51,323 bases of DNA from assembly GCF_900112865.1 (NCBI RefSeq), contig NZ_FONH01000025.1:1-51323 (forward strand), written 5' to 3'. The position numbers and the translations under genes are program-made. The notes below the pieces were generated by a model. It did no database searches. It was given only the letters and a program-made list of their open reading frames with translations, and was not told the DNA's origin. Source of the DNA: Dyella marensis (GTDB lineage: Bacteria; Pseudomonadota; Gammaproteobacteria; Xanthomonadales; Rhodanobacteraceae). Of the stretch, positions 15,352 through 23,628 are shown in pieces; within the stretch, counting starts at the first letter, position 1, and each line of letters starts with the position of its first letter.

Positions 15352-15765
15352 TTATAAAGCAATGAAAGCCCCGCGCTCGCTGCTGATCTCGGCGCCTTCG
15401 CGCATGGCCTTGGTCACCGGCGTGTTGGCGACGATTTCCAGCAGGCGGTTCCATTGCTCGTCGCTCAGCGGCTGGTCCGAGCGCAGCACGCGATGGATAT
15501 GCAGCTTGCCTTCCTCATCGCGCGTGAGGCTGAGTTCCGCGCGGAACTCGCCCAGGTTCCAGTCCTTGCGCTGCGCATACATGCGCAAAGTGATCGCGGT
15601 GCATGCCGCCAGCGAGGACAGATACAGGTCGAACGGCGCCGGTGCCGCGCCCTGCCCGCCCAGCGCCTTGGGCTCGTCGGTGTCGAGGGCGAAATGGCCG
15701 GCCTGGATGCGGTGCAGGTAGTCGGTGTCGGTGGAGACGATCGAAACAGCGGCGACGCGGCCCAT
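15352..15765 (-). CDS. OsmC family protein
   Basis: A 137 aa protein of the OsmC/YhfA-like family. PAPFDLYLSSLAACTAITLR at residues 43-61 is the family core, with Cys55 as peroxidatic cysteine. The classical OsmC/Ohr enzymes use two cysteines to reduce organic hydroperoxides. This protein has only one, because the C-terminal part has none. A peroxidase with an external partner, or another thiol-dependent role, is therefore more likely. The start at 15765 follows GAGGGATCTTC. The upstream frame to 15855 lies in a repeat. Confidence 0.88.
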   Translation of the reverse strand: MGRVAAVSIVSTDTDYLHRIQAGHFALDTDEPKALGGQGAAPAPFDLYLSSLAACTAITLRMYAQRKDWNLGEFRAELSLTRDEEGKLHIHRVLRSDQPLSDEQWNRLLEIVANTPVTKAMREGAEISSERGAFIAL

Positions 15766-15775
15766 GAAGATCCCT

Positions 15776-15866
15776 CGTAGGTTGGGGTGAGCCGAAGGCG
15801 AACCCCAACGTGGCGTTCGTGATGAGAGGCCTGTTGGGGTTCGCCTGCGGCTCACCCCAACCTACG
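15776..15866. repeat. GTAGGTTGGGG inverted repeat, copy 4
   Basis: Full-length copy between the OsmC gene and the murD2 stop codon; inner blocks GGCGAACCCCAAC and GTTGGGGTTCGCC are intact. Confidence 0.9.
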
Positions 15867-15879
15867 CCATCCGTTTCGG

Positions 15880-17238
15880 TCAGGCGATGCCCAGGCCGGC
15901 GATGCCGGTAATCGCGCGCCCGTCGAAGCCGGCAAGATCCGCGAAATGGCGGCCGCGCTCGGCATAGTCATGAAACTGGTCGAAGCTGGGCGCGCCGGGC
16001 GAAAGCAGGATGCAACCGCCGGTTGGCGTAAGCCTGCGCGCTTCGGCCACGGCGGCGTCGAGGGTGGCGGCTTCGACCAGCGTGGTCGCGACCTTGGCTT
16101 CGCGCAGCGCGGCGGCGATGCGCGGACCGTTGGCGCCGCTGCACACGATGGCATGCGGCGGATGCGCCAGTTCGGCGGCGACGAATTCCGACCAGTCCAG
16201 GCCACGGTCGTGGCCGCCGGCCAGCACCGTCACCGCGCGGCCGTGCAGGCTTTCCAGCGCGGCCAGCGTGGCCAGCGGCGTGGTGCTGATCGAATCGTTG
16301 ACCCAGTGGATGCCGTCGCGCTCGCCCAGCGGCTGCAGGCGATGCGGCAGCGGCACGAAGCTGGCCAGCGCCGGCGCCGCGGCCACGGCGTCGTAGCCCA
16401 TGGCTTCCAGTGCGGCGAGCGCGGCGCAGGCATTGAGCGCGTTGTGCGCGCCGGGGGCGGCGAGGCGCTTCGCCTCGAAGACATTGCGGTCGCCGCGGCG
16501 GATGAAGCCGTCCGCGACATGCCAGCCATGCGCCTCGCCGAACAGCAGGCGTGCGGGATGGCCGGCGGTCTTGTCCAGCAGCGACGGCTGCAGGGCATTC
16601 ACCAGCAGGCGTTGCGAGACGTCCGCCAGCTTCAGCTTGTCGGCGACGTAGCGCTCGCGCGAGCCGTGCCAGTCCAGATGTTCCTCGTACAGGCTGGTGA
16701 TCACGCCCAGCGCCAGCGGGCCGGCTTCGCCGGTCTGGAAGCTGGACAGCTCGATCGTCCACAGCTCGGCCGACTGGTCGAGCAGCTCCAGCAGCGGCAT
16801 GCCGATATTGCCGGCCAGGGCGGTGCGCACGCCGAGCGCACGCGCCAGGTGCGCGAGCAGCGCGGTGGTGGTGCTCTTGCCCTTGGTGCCGGTGACCGCG
16901 ATGACCTTGGCCGCGGGGTTCTCGCCGAACCACAGCGCGGTGCCCGAGGTGACCCGCAGGCCCGCCTCTTTCGCGGCGAGCAGTGCCGGCTTGTAGGCCG
17001 ACACGCCGGGCGATTTCACCACCACGTCGAACGCGGCCAGGTCGATCGCATCCGGCTCGCGTCCATGCACGGCCAGCGCGGCATCGAAAGCCTGTGCCGC
17101 GGCGACCTCCGCCTCGCGGCAGAACAGCGTCAGCGGAAGTTGCGGCAGGCGTTGCCGCAGGGCGGCGATGGCGGCGCGGCCCTCGCGGCCGAAACCCCAG
17201 ATGGCGACACGCCTGGCGTCCAGCTCAGCGATGCGCAT
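15880..17238 (-). CDS. murD2: UDP-N-acetylmuramoyl-L-alanine--L-glutamate ligase (MurD2)
   Basis: A 452 aa Mur ligase. The N-terminal Rossmann part reads VAIWGFGREGRAA, the ATP loop is VTGTKGKSTTTA at residues 115-126, and the C-terminal domain carries WVNDSISTTPLATLAAL. It ends in the standard Mur ligase fold. On its own it would be called MurD, but it directly follows murL (9-base gap, same strand). In Xanthomonas the MurD2-MurL pair adds L-Glu to UDP-MurNAc-L-Ala and then epimerises the terminal L-Glu to D-Glu, replacing the glutamate racemase route. The L-Glu specificity is taken from that precedent and the gene context, not from residues I can read. Confidence 0.88.
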   Translation of the reverse strand: MRIAELDARRVAIWGFGREGRAAIAALRQRLPQLPLTLFCREAEVAAAQAFDAALAVHGREPDAIDLAAFDVVVKSPGVSAYKPALLAAKEAGLRVTSGTALWFGENPAAKVIAVTGTKGKSTTTALLAHLARALGVRTALAGNIGMPLLELLDQSAELWTIELSSFQTGEAGPLALGVITSLYEEHLDWHGSRERYVADKLKLADVSQRLLVNALQPSLLDKTAGHPARLLFGEAHGWHVADGFIRRGDRNVFEAKRLAAPGAHNALNACAALAALEAMGYDAVAAAPALASFVPLPHRLQPLGERDGIHWVNDSISTTPLATLAALESLHGRAVTVLAGGHDRGLDWSEFVAAELAHPPHAIVCSGANGPRIAAALREAKVATTLVEAATLDAAVAEARRLTPTGGCILLSPGAPSFDQFHDYAERGRHFADLAGFDGRAITGIAGLGIA

Positions 17239-17247
17239 GCGGGCCGC

Positions 17248-18591
17248 TCAGGCGAAGAAGTCGAGCGCGCCGCGCAGGCGCACCGGGATGCGCTGCTCGG
17301 GCGACGGCTGCAGCCAGGGCTCCAGCGCCAGCGCCGAGACATCGAGCTGCGGCAGGATCTCGCTGCGGAAGCGCGCCACCAGCGCGTCTTCCTGCCACTC
17401 CGGCCGCTGGCTCAGCGCGTACATCGCGGCGCGCGCCTCGGCGCCCTCGCCCACGCATTCGAACGGCTTGTGGTCCTGGTATTCCAGCAGCGCGTCGAAG
17501 CCGGCGGCCTGGCTGTCGTCGTCCAGCAGGTTGCGGCCGAAGATCTGCAGCAGGCGTGGCTTGGGCAGGAACGGCGCCAGCGCGAGGAACACGAAATGGC
17601 ATTTCGGGCACTGCCCGCACCAGCGGTCGGCCGGCTTGGGACCGAGGATGCGGAAGTTGCGGTTGCAGCTGGAGAACGCATCGAAGTACGGCGTGAGCTT
17701 GGCGAAGGCGCGGGTCACCGCCAGCTCCGAGTACGGCCGCAGCAGCGAGAAATAGTCCAGATCCGCCGCCACTTGCGCATGCAGCCAGTCGCCCAGCAGC
17801 TGCTCGAAGGCGTAACCCTTGCTCCATTGATGGTTGACCTGCTGGCCTTCGTATTCGAGCGTCGCGGCCGAGGCCGAGCGCTCGTTGGCGAAGGCAATGC
17901 TGTCGAAGCCGTACAGGATCGCGGCCAGGGCGAGGATCGCCGAGTTCACCGCGGTCACCGGGATATGCCCGTTCCAGGCGCCCAGGCGGTTGAGGTCGAA
18001 CAACTGCGGCGCCAGCTCGCGCTGGATGTTGAGCGTGGGCAGGCCCGTGCGAGCCGCGCAGGCCGCGATCAGCTCCGAATTGCCCACCCACACCGCGGTG
18101 GCCGCGCCGCCGGCGGACTTGATCGCCTCCACCGCGACCAGCGAGTCCTTGCCGCCACCGATCGGTACCAGGGTGCGCTTGGGCAGGTTGAGCGCGGGCG
18201 CCGGCGCAGCCGCGGCGGCGCCGCGTGGAAAGGCGATGCGCCCGCGCAGATCCAGGCCATTGCGATAGGCGAATTCCGCCAGGCCATGCAGGTACAGCGC
18301 ATCCAGCAGATCGGCTGTACCGTCGTCCAGCGGACCGCCCGCCACTTCGATACGCGGCGGCACGCCGGCCTTGTAGTAGCTGACGCCGGCGACCAGGTGC
18401 AGCAGTTGCAGCGCGCGCTCGAAGGCGGCGGCATACGCGGGCGGCACGGCGGGGGCGCCGGGGAAACGCACGCGCTCGACCAGCTCCTCGCCATTGTCGA
18501 AGGCATAGGCCAGCTCGGCCACGCCGTCGGCGTAGCTGCAGCGGACGAAGCGGAAGACCTGGGTGAGGCGGGGTTGGATGGGGGTGGTCAC
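17248..18591 (-). CDS. murL: UDP-MurNAc-L-Ala-L-Glu epimerase (MurL)
   Basis: A 447 aa cytoplasmic enzyme that matches MurL of Xanthomonas by neighbourhood and features. An ATP pyrophosphatase-like loop VPIGGGKDSLVAVE lies at residues 142-155, and a Cys-rich motif WCGQCPKCHFVF lies in the C-terminal half. MurL uses ATP to epimerise the terminal L-Glu of UDP-MurNAc-L-Ala-L-Glu to D-Glu for peptidoglycan. It is the first gene of a two-gene unit with murD2. ATG at 18591; an imperfect promoter region and a long palindromic repeat lie upstream. Confidence 0.88.
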   Translation of the reverse strand: MTTPIQPRLTQVFRFVRCSYADGVAELAYAFDNGEELVERVRFPGAPAVPPAYAAAFERALQLLHLVAGVSYYKAGVPPRIEVAGGPLDDGTADLLDALYLHGLAEFAYRNGLDLRGRIAFPRGAAAAAPAPALNLPKRTLVPIGGGKDSLVAVEAIKSAGGAATAVWVGNSELIAACAARTGLPTLNIQRELAPQLFDLNRLGAWNGHIPVTAVNSAILALAAILYGFDSIAFANERSASAATLEYEGQQVNHQWSKGYAFEQLLGDWLHAQVAADLDYFSLLRPYSELAVTRAFAKLTPYFDAFSSCNRNFRILGPKPADRWCGQCPKCHFVFLALAPFLPKPRLLQIFGRNLLDDDSQAAGFDALLEYQDHKPFECVGEGAEARAAMYALSQRPEWQEDALVARFRSEILPQLDVSALALEPWLQPSPEQRIPVRLRGALDFFA

Positions 18592-18674
18592 TTTATTAGT
18601 GGCTCCGTTTTGTCACCTTGCCTGACTGTGTCGGCAGCAAAGTGGCTGAATGCTGATCGTGCGGCGGCGCAGAG

Positions 18675-18789
18675 CCCCTCTCCCCTCGGGAGAGGGGTTG
18701 GGGTGAGGGTACGGGCGGAGTGGTGCGCACCACTCCGCCCGTACCCTCATCCGCCTGCCGGCACCTTCTCCCGAAGGGAGAAGGATTCC
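18675..18789. repeat. CTCTCCC-type repeat with a 46 bp perfect palindrome
   Basis: The left end CCCCTCTCCCCTCGGGAGAG and the right end CCTTCTCCCGAAGGGAGAAGG are each small hairpins. Between them 18704-18749 is a perfect 46 bp palindrome (TGAGGGTACGGGCGGAGTGG and its complement). It lies between lysC-lysA and murL, both on the minus strand, and may act as a terminator for lysC-lysA. Confidence 0.85.
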
Positions 18790-18818
18790 ACCTCACACCG
18801 TGAGGCAAGGGCAAGTAG

Positions 18819-21431
18819 CTAGTCGAGGATCACCTCTTCCGCCTCATCGCGCATGTTGTACGGCGACGACATCACCTTGCCGTACGCGCCGGCCTGCGCC
18901 ACCAGCACCACGTCGCCCTCCTGCGCTTCCGGCAGGCGGCGGTCGGTGCCGAGGACGTCGCCGCTTTCGCAGATCGGGCCGACCACCTGGAACAGGCCGG
19001 TGGCCGGCTCGTCCAGGCGGGTGAGGTTGACGATCTCATGCCAGGCTTCGTACAGCGCGGGGCGGATCAGGCTGTTCATGCCGGTGTCCACGCCGAGGTA
19101 GCGCCAGGAGCCCTTGCCCTTCTGCTGGGTGACGCGGGCCAGCAGCACGCCGGCGTCGGCCACCAGGTAGCGGCCGGGCTCCATCCACAGTTGATAGTGC
19201 GGATAGGCCGCCTTCACGCTGCGCAGCACGCGGTCCAGGGCGGCGATGTCCAGCCGCGCCTCGCCCGGATGCGAGGGCACGCCCAGGCCACCGCCGATGT
19301 CCAGGAAGGCCACGCTGCCAATGCGCTCGGCCAGGCTGGCCAGCTGGCCGTAGACCTCGCCCCAGTGGCCTTCGTCGAGGATGCCCGAGCCCAGGTGCGC
19401 GTGCAGGCCGCGCACGATCACGCCGTGCGCGTCGGCCAGGCGCAGGAAGCTGTCCACCAGTTCCACCGGCAGGCCGAACTTGCTGCCGCTGCCGCCGGTG
19501 CGCACCTTCTCGTGGTGGCCCAGGCCGCGGCCCAGGTCCACGCGCAGCACGATTTCGCGGCCGCGGAACAGTTCGCCCCAATTTTCCAGCTGGTACAGCG
19601 CATCCAGCGAGATGGTGGCGCGCGTGGTCAGCGCCCACTCGTAGTCGGCGCGCGGCGCGAAGTTCGGCGTGAACAGCAGCGGGGCCGATTCCGGCACCGC
19701 CGCCAGCACCGCCTTCAGCTCGCCCGGCGACACGCATTCGAAGCCGAAGCCCTCTTCGGCCAGCGCCTTGAGGATGGCCGGATGCGTATTGGCCTTCACC
19801 GCGTAGTGCAGGCGGTCGACCGCGCCCAGCGACTTCAGCTCGCGTGCCTGCTGGCGCACCGTGGGCAGGTGGTAGACATAGCGCGGCGTGCGCTCGGCGC
19901 CGAGCCGGAGCAGGCGCTCGCGCTCGGCCGTGCGCCACCACGAGGCCGCCGGGGCGGCCACTTCGCCGCTGCCGTACAGCGCCTGCCAGCTGGGGCCGAA
20001 CAGTGCGCTGTCGTCGGTGCGCAGCGCGCCGGCGGCGATCAGCAGCTCGTGCAGGTGCGGCAGCAGATCGTCCACCACGTTCTCGTCCACCACGAAGGTG
20101 AGGTTGAGATTGTTGGACGACTGCGAGATCAGGTGCACACGGATCTGGCCGAATTCCGCCAGCACGCCGGACAGCGTATGCAGCATCGAGCGCATGCCGC
20201 GGCCGACCAGGGTGATCGCCGCGCAGGGCGCGATCACCTTGACCCGGCACACCTTGGCCAGGTCGCTGGCCAGGGCCGCGATGGCGTCGGAATCGAGCAG
20301 GTTCTCGGTGGGATCCAGCGACACGGTGACGTTGGTCTCGGCCGAGCCGATCAGGTCCACCGACAGGCCGTGCTGCTTGAACTGCGCGAACACGTCGGCT
20401 AGGAAGCCGACCTGCTGCCACATGCCCACCGATTCCATCGAGACCAGGGTGATGCCCTTGCGCGCGCTGATCGCCTTGACGCTGGGCGCGTGCTCGCGCA
20501 CCTCGGGGCCGATCACGGTGCCTTCCAGCTCGGGCCGGTTGGTGTCCTTGATCAGCATCGGCACGCGCGGCTCGCGCAGCGGCGAGAGACAGCGCGGATG
20601 CAGCACCTTGGCGCCGGTGGAGGCGATTTCCTGGGCTTCTTCGTAATCCAGCCGCTGCAGCAGGCGCGCACCCGGCACCTGGCGCGGGTTGGCGGTGAAC
20701 ATGCCGGCCACGTCGGTCCAGATCTCCACGCGCTGCGCCTTCAGCAGCGCGCCGAAGTACGAAGCCGAGGTGTCCGAGCCGCCGCGGCCGAGCAGCACCG
20801 TGCGGCCCTGCGCCTCGCGGGCGATGAAGCCCTGGGTGATGAACACCTCGCCCAGCTCCGCCAGGCGCGCGTTGAGCGCCGGGTCCGGGCGCGCCTCGAC
20901 CATCGCCGACAGCAGCTTGGTGCGCTCGTTCTGGTTGGGCAGCGCCACCGCCGCGAGGCAGTCGCGCGCATCCAGCCACTCGGTGGGCAGCCCGGCATGC
21001 GAGAGGAACGCGGCGCCCAGTGCGCTGGACATCAGCTCGCCATGCGCCTGCACCAGCGCGGCCCAGGCCAGTTCGCCCATGGCGCCGGGGCCGTCCTCGG
21101 CCAGCATCGCCAGTTCGGACAGCCGCTCCGCGAGGGTGGCCGGAACCGCCAGCTGCATGTGATCGAGCAGGTCGTAATGACGCTGGGCGATCGCCCGTGC
21201 AGCCTCGACGCGTTTGCCTTTGTCTTCCTGGGCGCACATCTGTTTGAGTGCGTCGGTGATGCCGGTGAGCGCGGACACGACCACCAGCACGCGGGCGCCT
21301 TCGGCGCGGCGGCTGGCGACCAGCTCACGGATGTTCTGCCAGCGCGGCAGGGTGGCGACACTGGTGCCGCCGAACTTCATCACGATCCAGGATGCGTCGG
21401 CAGGAAGCGACGCGGGGCTTTGCGGGTTCAC
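18819..21431 (-). CDS. lysAC: Bifunctional aspartate kinase / diaminopimelate decarboxylase
   Basis: An 870 aa fusion that holds the first and last enzymes of lysine synthesis. The N-terminal half is aspartokinase: WIVMKFGGTSVATLPRWQ, a VVVSALTGITDAL segment, GRGGSDTSASYFGAL, then ACT domains with NNLNLTFVVDENVV. The second half, from about residue 485, is the PLP-dependent decarboxylase: YAVKANTHPAIL with the PLP lysine, LHAHLGSGI, FLDIGGGLGVPSHPG, MEPGRYLVADAG and CESGDVLG. GTG at 21431 is preferred because GAAGGTACCC precedes it; ATG at 21485 or 21500 is also open. This fusion is characteristic of Xanthomonadales. ACT domains suggest feedback control, probably by lysine and/or threonine. 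Confidence 0.93.
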   Translation of the reverse strand: MNPQSPASLPADASWIVMKFGGTSVATLPRWQNIRELVASRRAEGARVLVVVSALTGITDALKQMCAQEDKGKRVEAARAIAQRHYDLLDHMQLAVPATLAERLSELAMLAEDGPGAMGELAWAALVQAHGELMSSALGAAFLSHAGLPTEWLDARDCLAAVALPNQNERTKLLSAMVEARPDPALNARLAELGEVFITQGFIAREAQGRTVLLGRGGSDTSASYFGALLKAQRVEIWTDVAGMFTANPRQVPGARLLQRLDYEEAQEIASTGAKVLHPRCLSPLREPRVPMLIKDTNRPELEGTVIGPEVREHAPSVKAISARKGITLVSMESVGMWQQVGFLADVFAQFKQHGLSVDLIGSAETNVTVSLDPTENLLDSDAIAALASDLAKVCRVKVIAPCAAITLVGRGMRSMLHTLSGVLAEFGQIRVHLISQSSNNLNLTFVVDENVVDDLLPHLHELLIAAGALRTDDSALFGPSWQALYGSGEVAAPAASWWRTAERERLLRLGAERTPRYVYHLPTVRQQARELKSLGAVDRLHYAVKANTHPAILKALAEEGFGFECVSPGELKAVLAAVPESAPLLFTPNFAPRADYEWALTTRATISLDALYQLENWGELFRGREIVLRVDLGRGLGHHEKVRTGGSGSKFGLPVELVDSFLRLADAHGVIVRGLHAHLGSGILDEGHWGEVYGQLASLAERIGSVAFLDIGGGLGVPSHPGEARLDIAALDRVLRSVKAAYPHYQLWMEPGRYLVADAGVLLARVTQQKGKGSWRYLGVDTGMNSLIRPALYEAWHEIVNLTRLDEPATGLFQVVGPICESGDVLGTDRRLPEAQEGDVVLVAQAGAYGKVMSSPYNMRDEAEEVILD

Positions 21432-21551
21432 GGGTACCTTCGGTTGCGTGGTGGAAGAAGTAATCCACCGAGTGTTGCGCTGCATCAGGGAAGAATGCAA
21501 TGGGATATAGGCCGGAAAATCAGGCTGGACGGAAGTCTACGGAGGTGTAGT

Positions 21552-21661
21552 CCTTCTCCCTCCGGGAGAAGGTGGCGGCAGCCGGATGAGGGTACGGGCG
21601 GAGTCAGGCGCACCGCTCCGCCCGCACCCTCACCCCAACCCCTCTCCCGGAGGGAGAGGGG
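21552..21661. repeat. CTCTCCC-type repeat, second full copy
   Basis: The left hairpin CCTTCTCCCTCCGGGAGAAGG and the right hairpin CCCCTCTCCCGGAGGGAGAGG flank an imperfect palindrome around GAGGGTACGGGCGGAG. Same family as 18675-18789 but in the opposite orientation. Lies between fumarase and lysC-lysA. Confidence 0.85.
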
Positions 21662-21673
21662 CTTACGCCCTGG

Positions 21674-23188
21674 TCAGGCCACGACTACAGGAATCTTGCC
21701 GATCCGCGCCTGCCATTCCTTCGGGCCGGTCTGGTGCACCGAGGTGCCGGCCGAGTCGACCGCCACGGTCACCGGCATGTCCTTGACGTCGAACTCGTAG
21801 ATCGCCTCCATGCCGAGGTCGGCAAAGCCCACCACGCGCGAGGACTTGATCGCCTTGGACACCAGGTAGGCGGCGCCGCCCACGGCCATCAGGTACACCG
21901 ACTGGTGTTGCTTGATCGCCTCGATCGCCGCCGGGCCGCGCTCGGCCTTGCCGACCATGCCCAGCAGGCCGGTCTGCGCCAGCACCTGCTCGGTGAACTT
22001 GTCCATGCGGGTGGCGGTGGTGGGGCCGGCGGGGCCGACCACTTCGTCGCGCACCGGATCGACCGGGCCGACGTAATAGATGAAGCGGCCCTTGAAATCG
22101 ACCGGCAGCGGCTCGCCCTTGTTGAGCATGTCGACCATGCGCTTGTGCGCGGCGTCGCGGCCGGTGAGCAGCTTGCCGTTGAGCAGCAGCACCTCGCCCG
22201 GCTTCCAGCTGGCCACGTCCTCGCGGGTGATCGTGTCGAGGTCGACGCGGCGGCCCTTGGAGGAGTCGTAGGTCAGCTTCGGCCAATGCTCCAGCGACGG
22301 CGCCTCGAGCATCACCGGGCCGGAGCCGTCCAGGGTGAAGTGCGCATGGCGGGTAGCGGCGCAGTTGGGGATCATCGCCACCGGCAGGTTGGCGGCGTGG
22401 GTCGGATAGTCCTTGATCTTGACGTCCAGCACCGTGGTGAGGCCGCCCAGGCCCTGCGCGCCGATGCCCAGCGCGTTGACCTTCTCGTACAGCTCCAGGC
22501 GCAGTTCCTCGATGCGGTTCTGCGGGCCGCGCGCGATCAGCTCCTGGATGTCGATATGCTCCATCAGCGATTCCTTCGCCAGCAGCATGGCCTTCTCGGC
22601 GGTGCCGCCGATGCCGATGCCCAGCATGCCGGGCGGGCACCAGCCGGCGCCCATGGTCGGCACGGTCTTGAGCACCCAGTCGACGATGGAATCGGACGGG
22701 TTGAGCATGGCGAACTTGGATTTCGCCTCCGAACCGCCGCCCTTGGCCGCCACGATCACCTCGACCGTATCGCCCGGCACGATCGAGACATTGATCACCG
22801 CCGGCGTGTTGTCCCTGGTATTGAGGCGCTTGCCGGCCGGGTCGGCCAGCACGCTGGCGCGCAGCTTGTTGTCCGGATGGTTGTAAGCGCGGCGCACGCC
22901 TTCGTTGACCATGTCTTCCAGCGACAGGGTGGCATCCCAGCGCACGTTCATGCCGACCTTGAGGAACACGGTGACGATGCCGGTGTCCTGGCACAGCGGG
23001 CGATGGCCTTCGGCCGCCATGCGCGAATTGATCAGGATCTGCGCCATCGCATCGCGTGCCGCCGGCGATTCCTCGCGCTCGTAGGCCTGGGCCAGGTTGG
23101 TGATGTAGTCGACCGGGTGGTAGTAGCTGATGTACTGCAGGGCGTCGGCGACGGACTGGATCAGATCGTCTTGCTTGATGGTGGTCAT
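21674..23188 (-). CDS. Fumarate hydratase, class I
   Basis: A 504 aa iron-sulfur fumarase of the FumA/FumB type that interconverts fumarate and malate in the TCA cycle. The three probable [4Fe-4S] cysteines are Cys66 (RPLCQDTG), Cys184 (GAGWCPPGMLG) and Cys276 (MIPNCAATRHAHF), spaced 118 and 92 residues apart, close to the spacing of E. coli FumA. KGGGSEAKSKF is the substrate-binding motif of the alpha domain. The beta domain has GPAGPTTATRMDKF. Starts at ATG 23188 (MTTIKQDDLIQSV). A 440-base gap separates it from the divergent S53 peptidase. Confidence 0.95.
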   Translation of the reverse strand: MTTIKQDDLIQSVADALQYISYYHPVDYITNLAQAYEREESPAARDAMAQILINSRMAAEGHRPLCQDTGIVTVFLKVGMNVRWDATLSLEDMVNEGVRRAYNHPDNKLRASVLADPAGKRLNTRDNTPAVINVSIVPGDTVEVIVAAKGGGSEAKSKFAMLNPSDSIVDWVLKTVPTMGAGWCPPGMLGIGIGGTAEKAMLLAKESLMEHIDIQELIARGPQNRIEELRLELYEKVNALGIGAQGLGGLTTVLDVKIKDYPTHAANLPVAMIPNCAATRHAHFTLDGSGPVMLEAPSLEHWPKLTYDSSKGRRVDLDTITREDVASWKPGEVLLLNGKLLTGRDAAHKRMVDMLNKGEPLPVDFKGRFIYYVGPVDPVRDEVVGPAGPTTATRMDKFTEQVLAQTGLLGMVGKAERGPAAIEAIKQHQSVYLMAVGGAAYLVSKAIKSSRVVGFADLGMEAIYEFDVKDMPVTVAVDSAGTSVHQTGPKEWQARIGKIPVVVA

Positions 23189-23628
23189 GGCGGCGGCTGG
23201 GGACTGGAGGGAAGAAGCGGTGCGCCGCGCGATGGTTTTTCGCGGTGCACAACCCGGCCATTGTGCCGCAAGCGTGCGCTGGCTCCCAAACCGGATGGAT
23301 TAAGCCCTAAGAAATAACGGCCAACACTCGCCCATTCTTTCCCTTGAGAACCAACGAGTTGCCGAGAGCCATCCGGTCGCAGCCTCGGATTTTTCGGCGA
23401 TCTAATAAGAAAATTTCCATAGGAAACTTCTTGGCTCCGGCACCGCCAAGCGCTAGCTTTGCCGAACCGATACCTCGGCCTTCAGGGGAGCCGCGTATCG
23501 GCGGGGAAGTTCTTCGCATTGACCAAAGCAGCGCTTAGCCGGCCTGGCTGCGGAGCGCGGCGTTGGCACCTGTCGCCTCGCCGTTCGTTCGTGTCCGCGC
23601 ATCCGGGTCCATCCACGGAGGAACGCAC
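23189..23628. other. Intergenic region between fumarase and S53 peptidase
   Basis: 440 bases without a supported gene. A patch near 23388-23435 is clearly richer in A and T than its surroundings and contains a small TTTCC-ATA-GGAAA hairpin; it could hold divergent promoters. The open frames here have no coding character. Confidence 0.6.

Noticed and set aside
15946-18822. Plus-strand open frame of 958 codons opposite murD2-murL
   Set aside because: Antisense shadow without domain similarity.
23307-23519. 70-codon minus-strand frame in the gap between fumarase and S53 peptidase
   Set aside because: No ribosome site, no recognisable domain, atypical composition.
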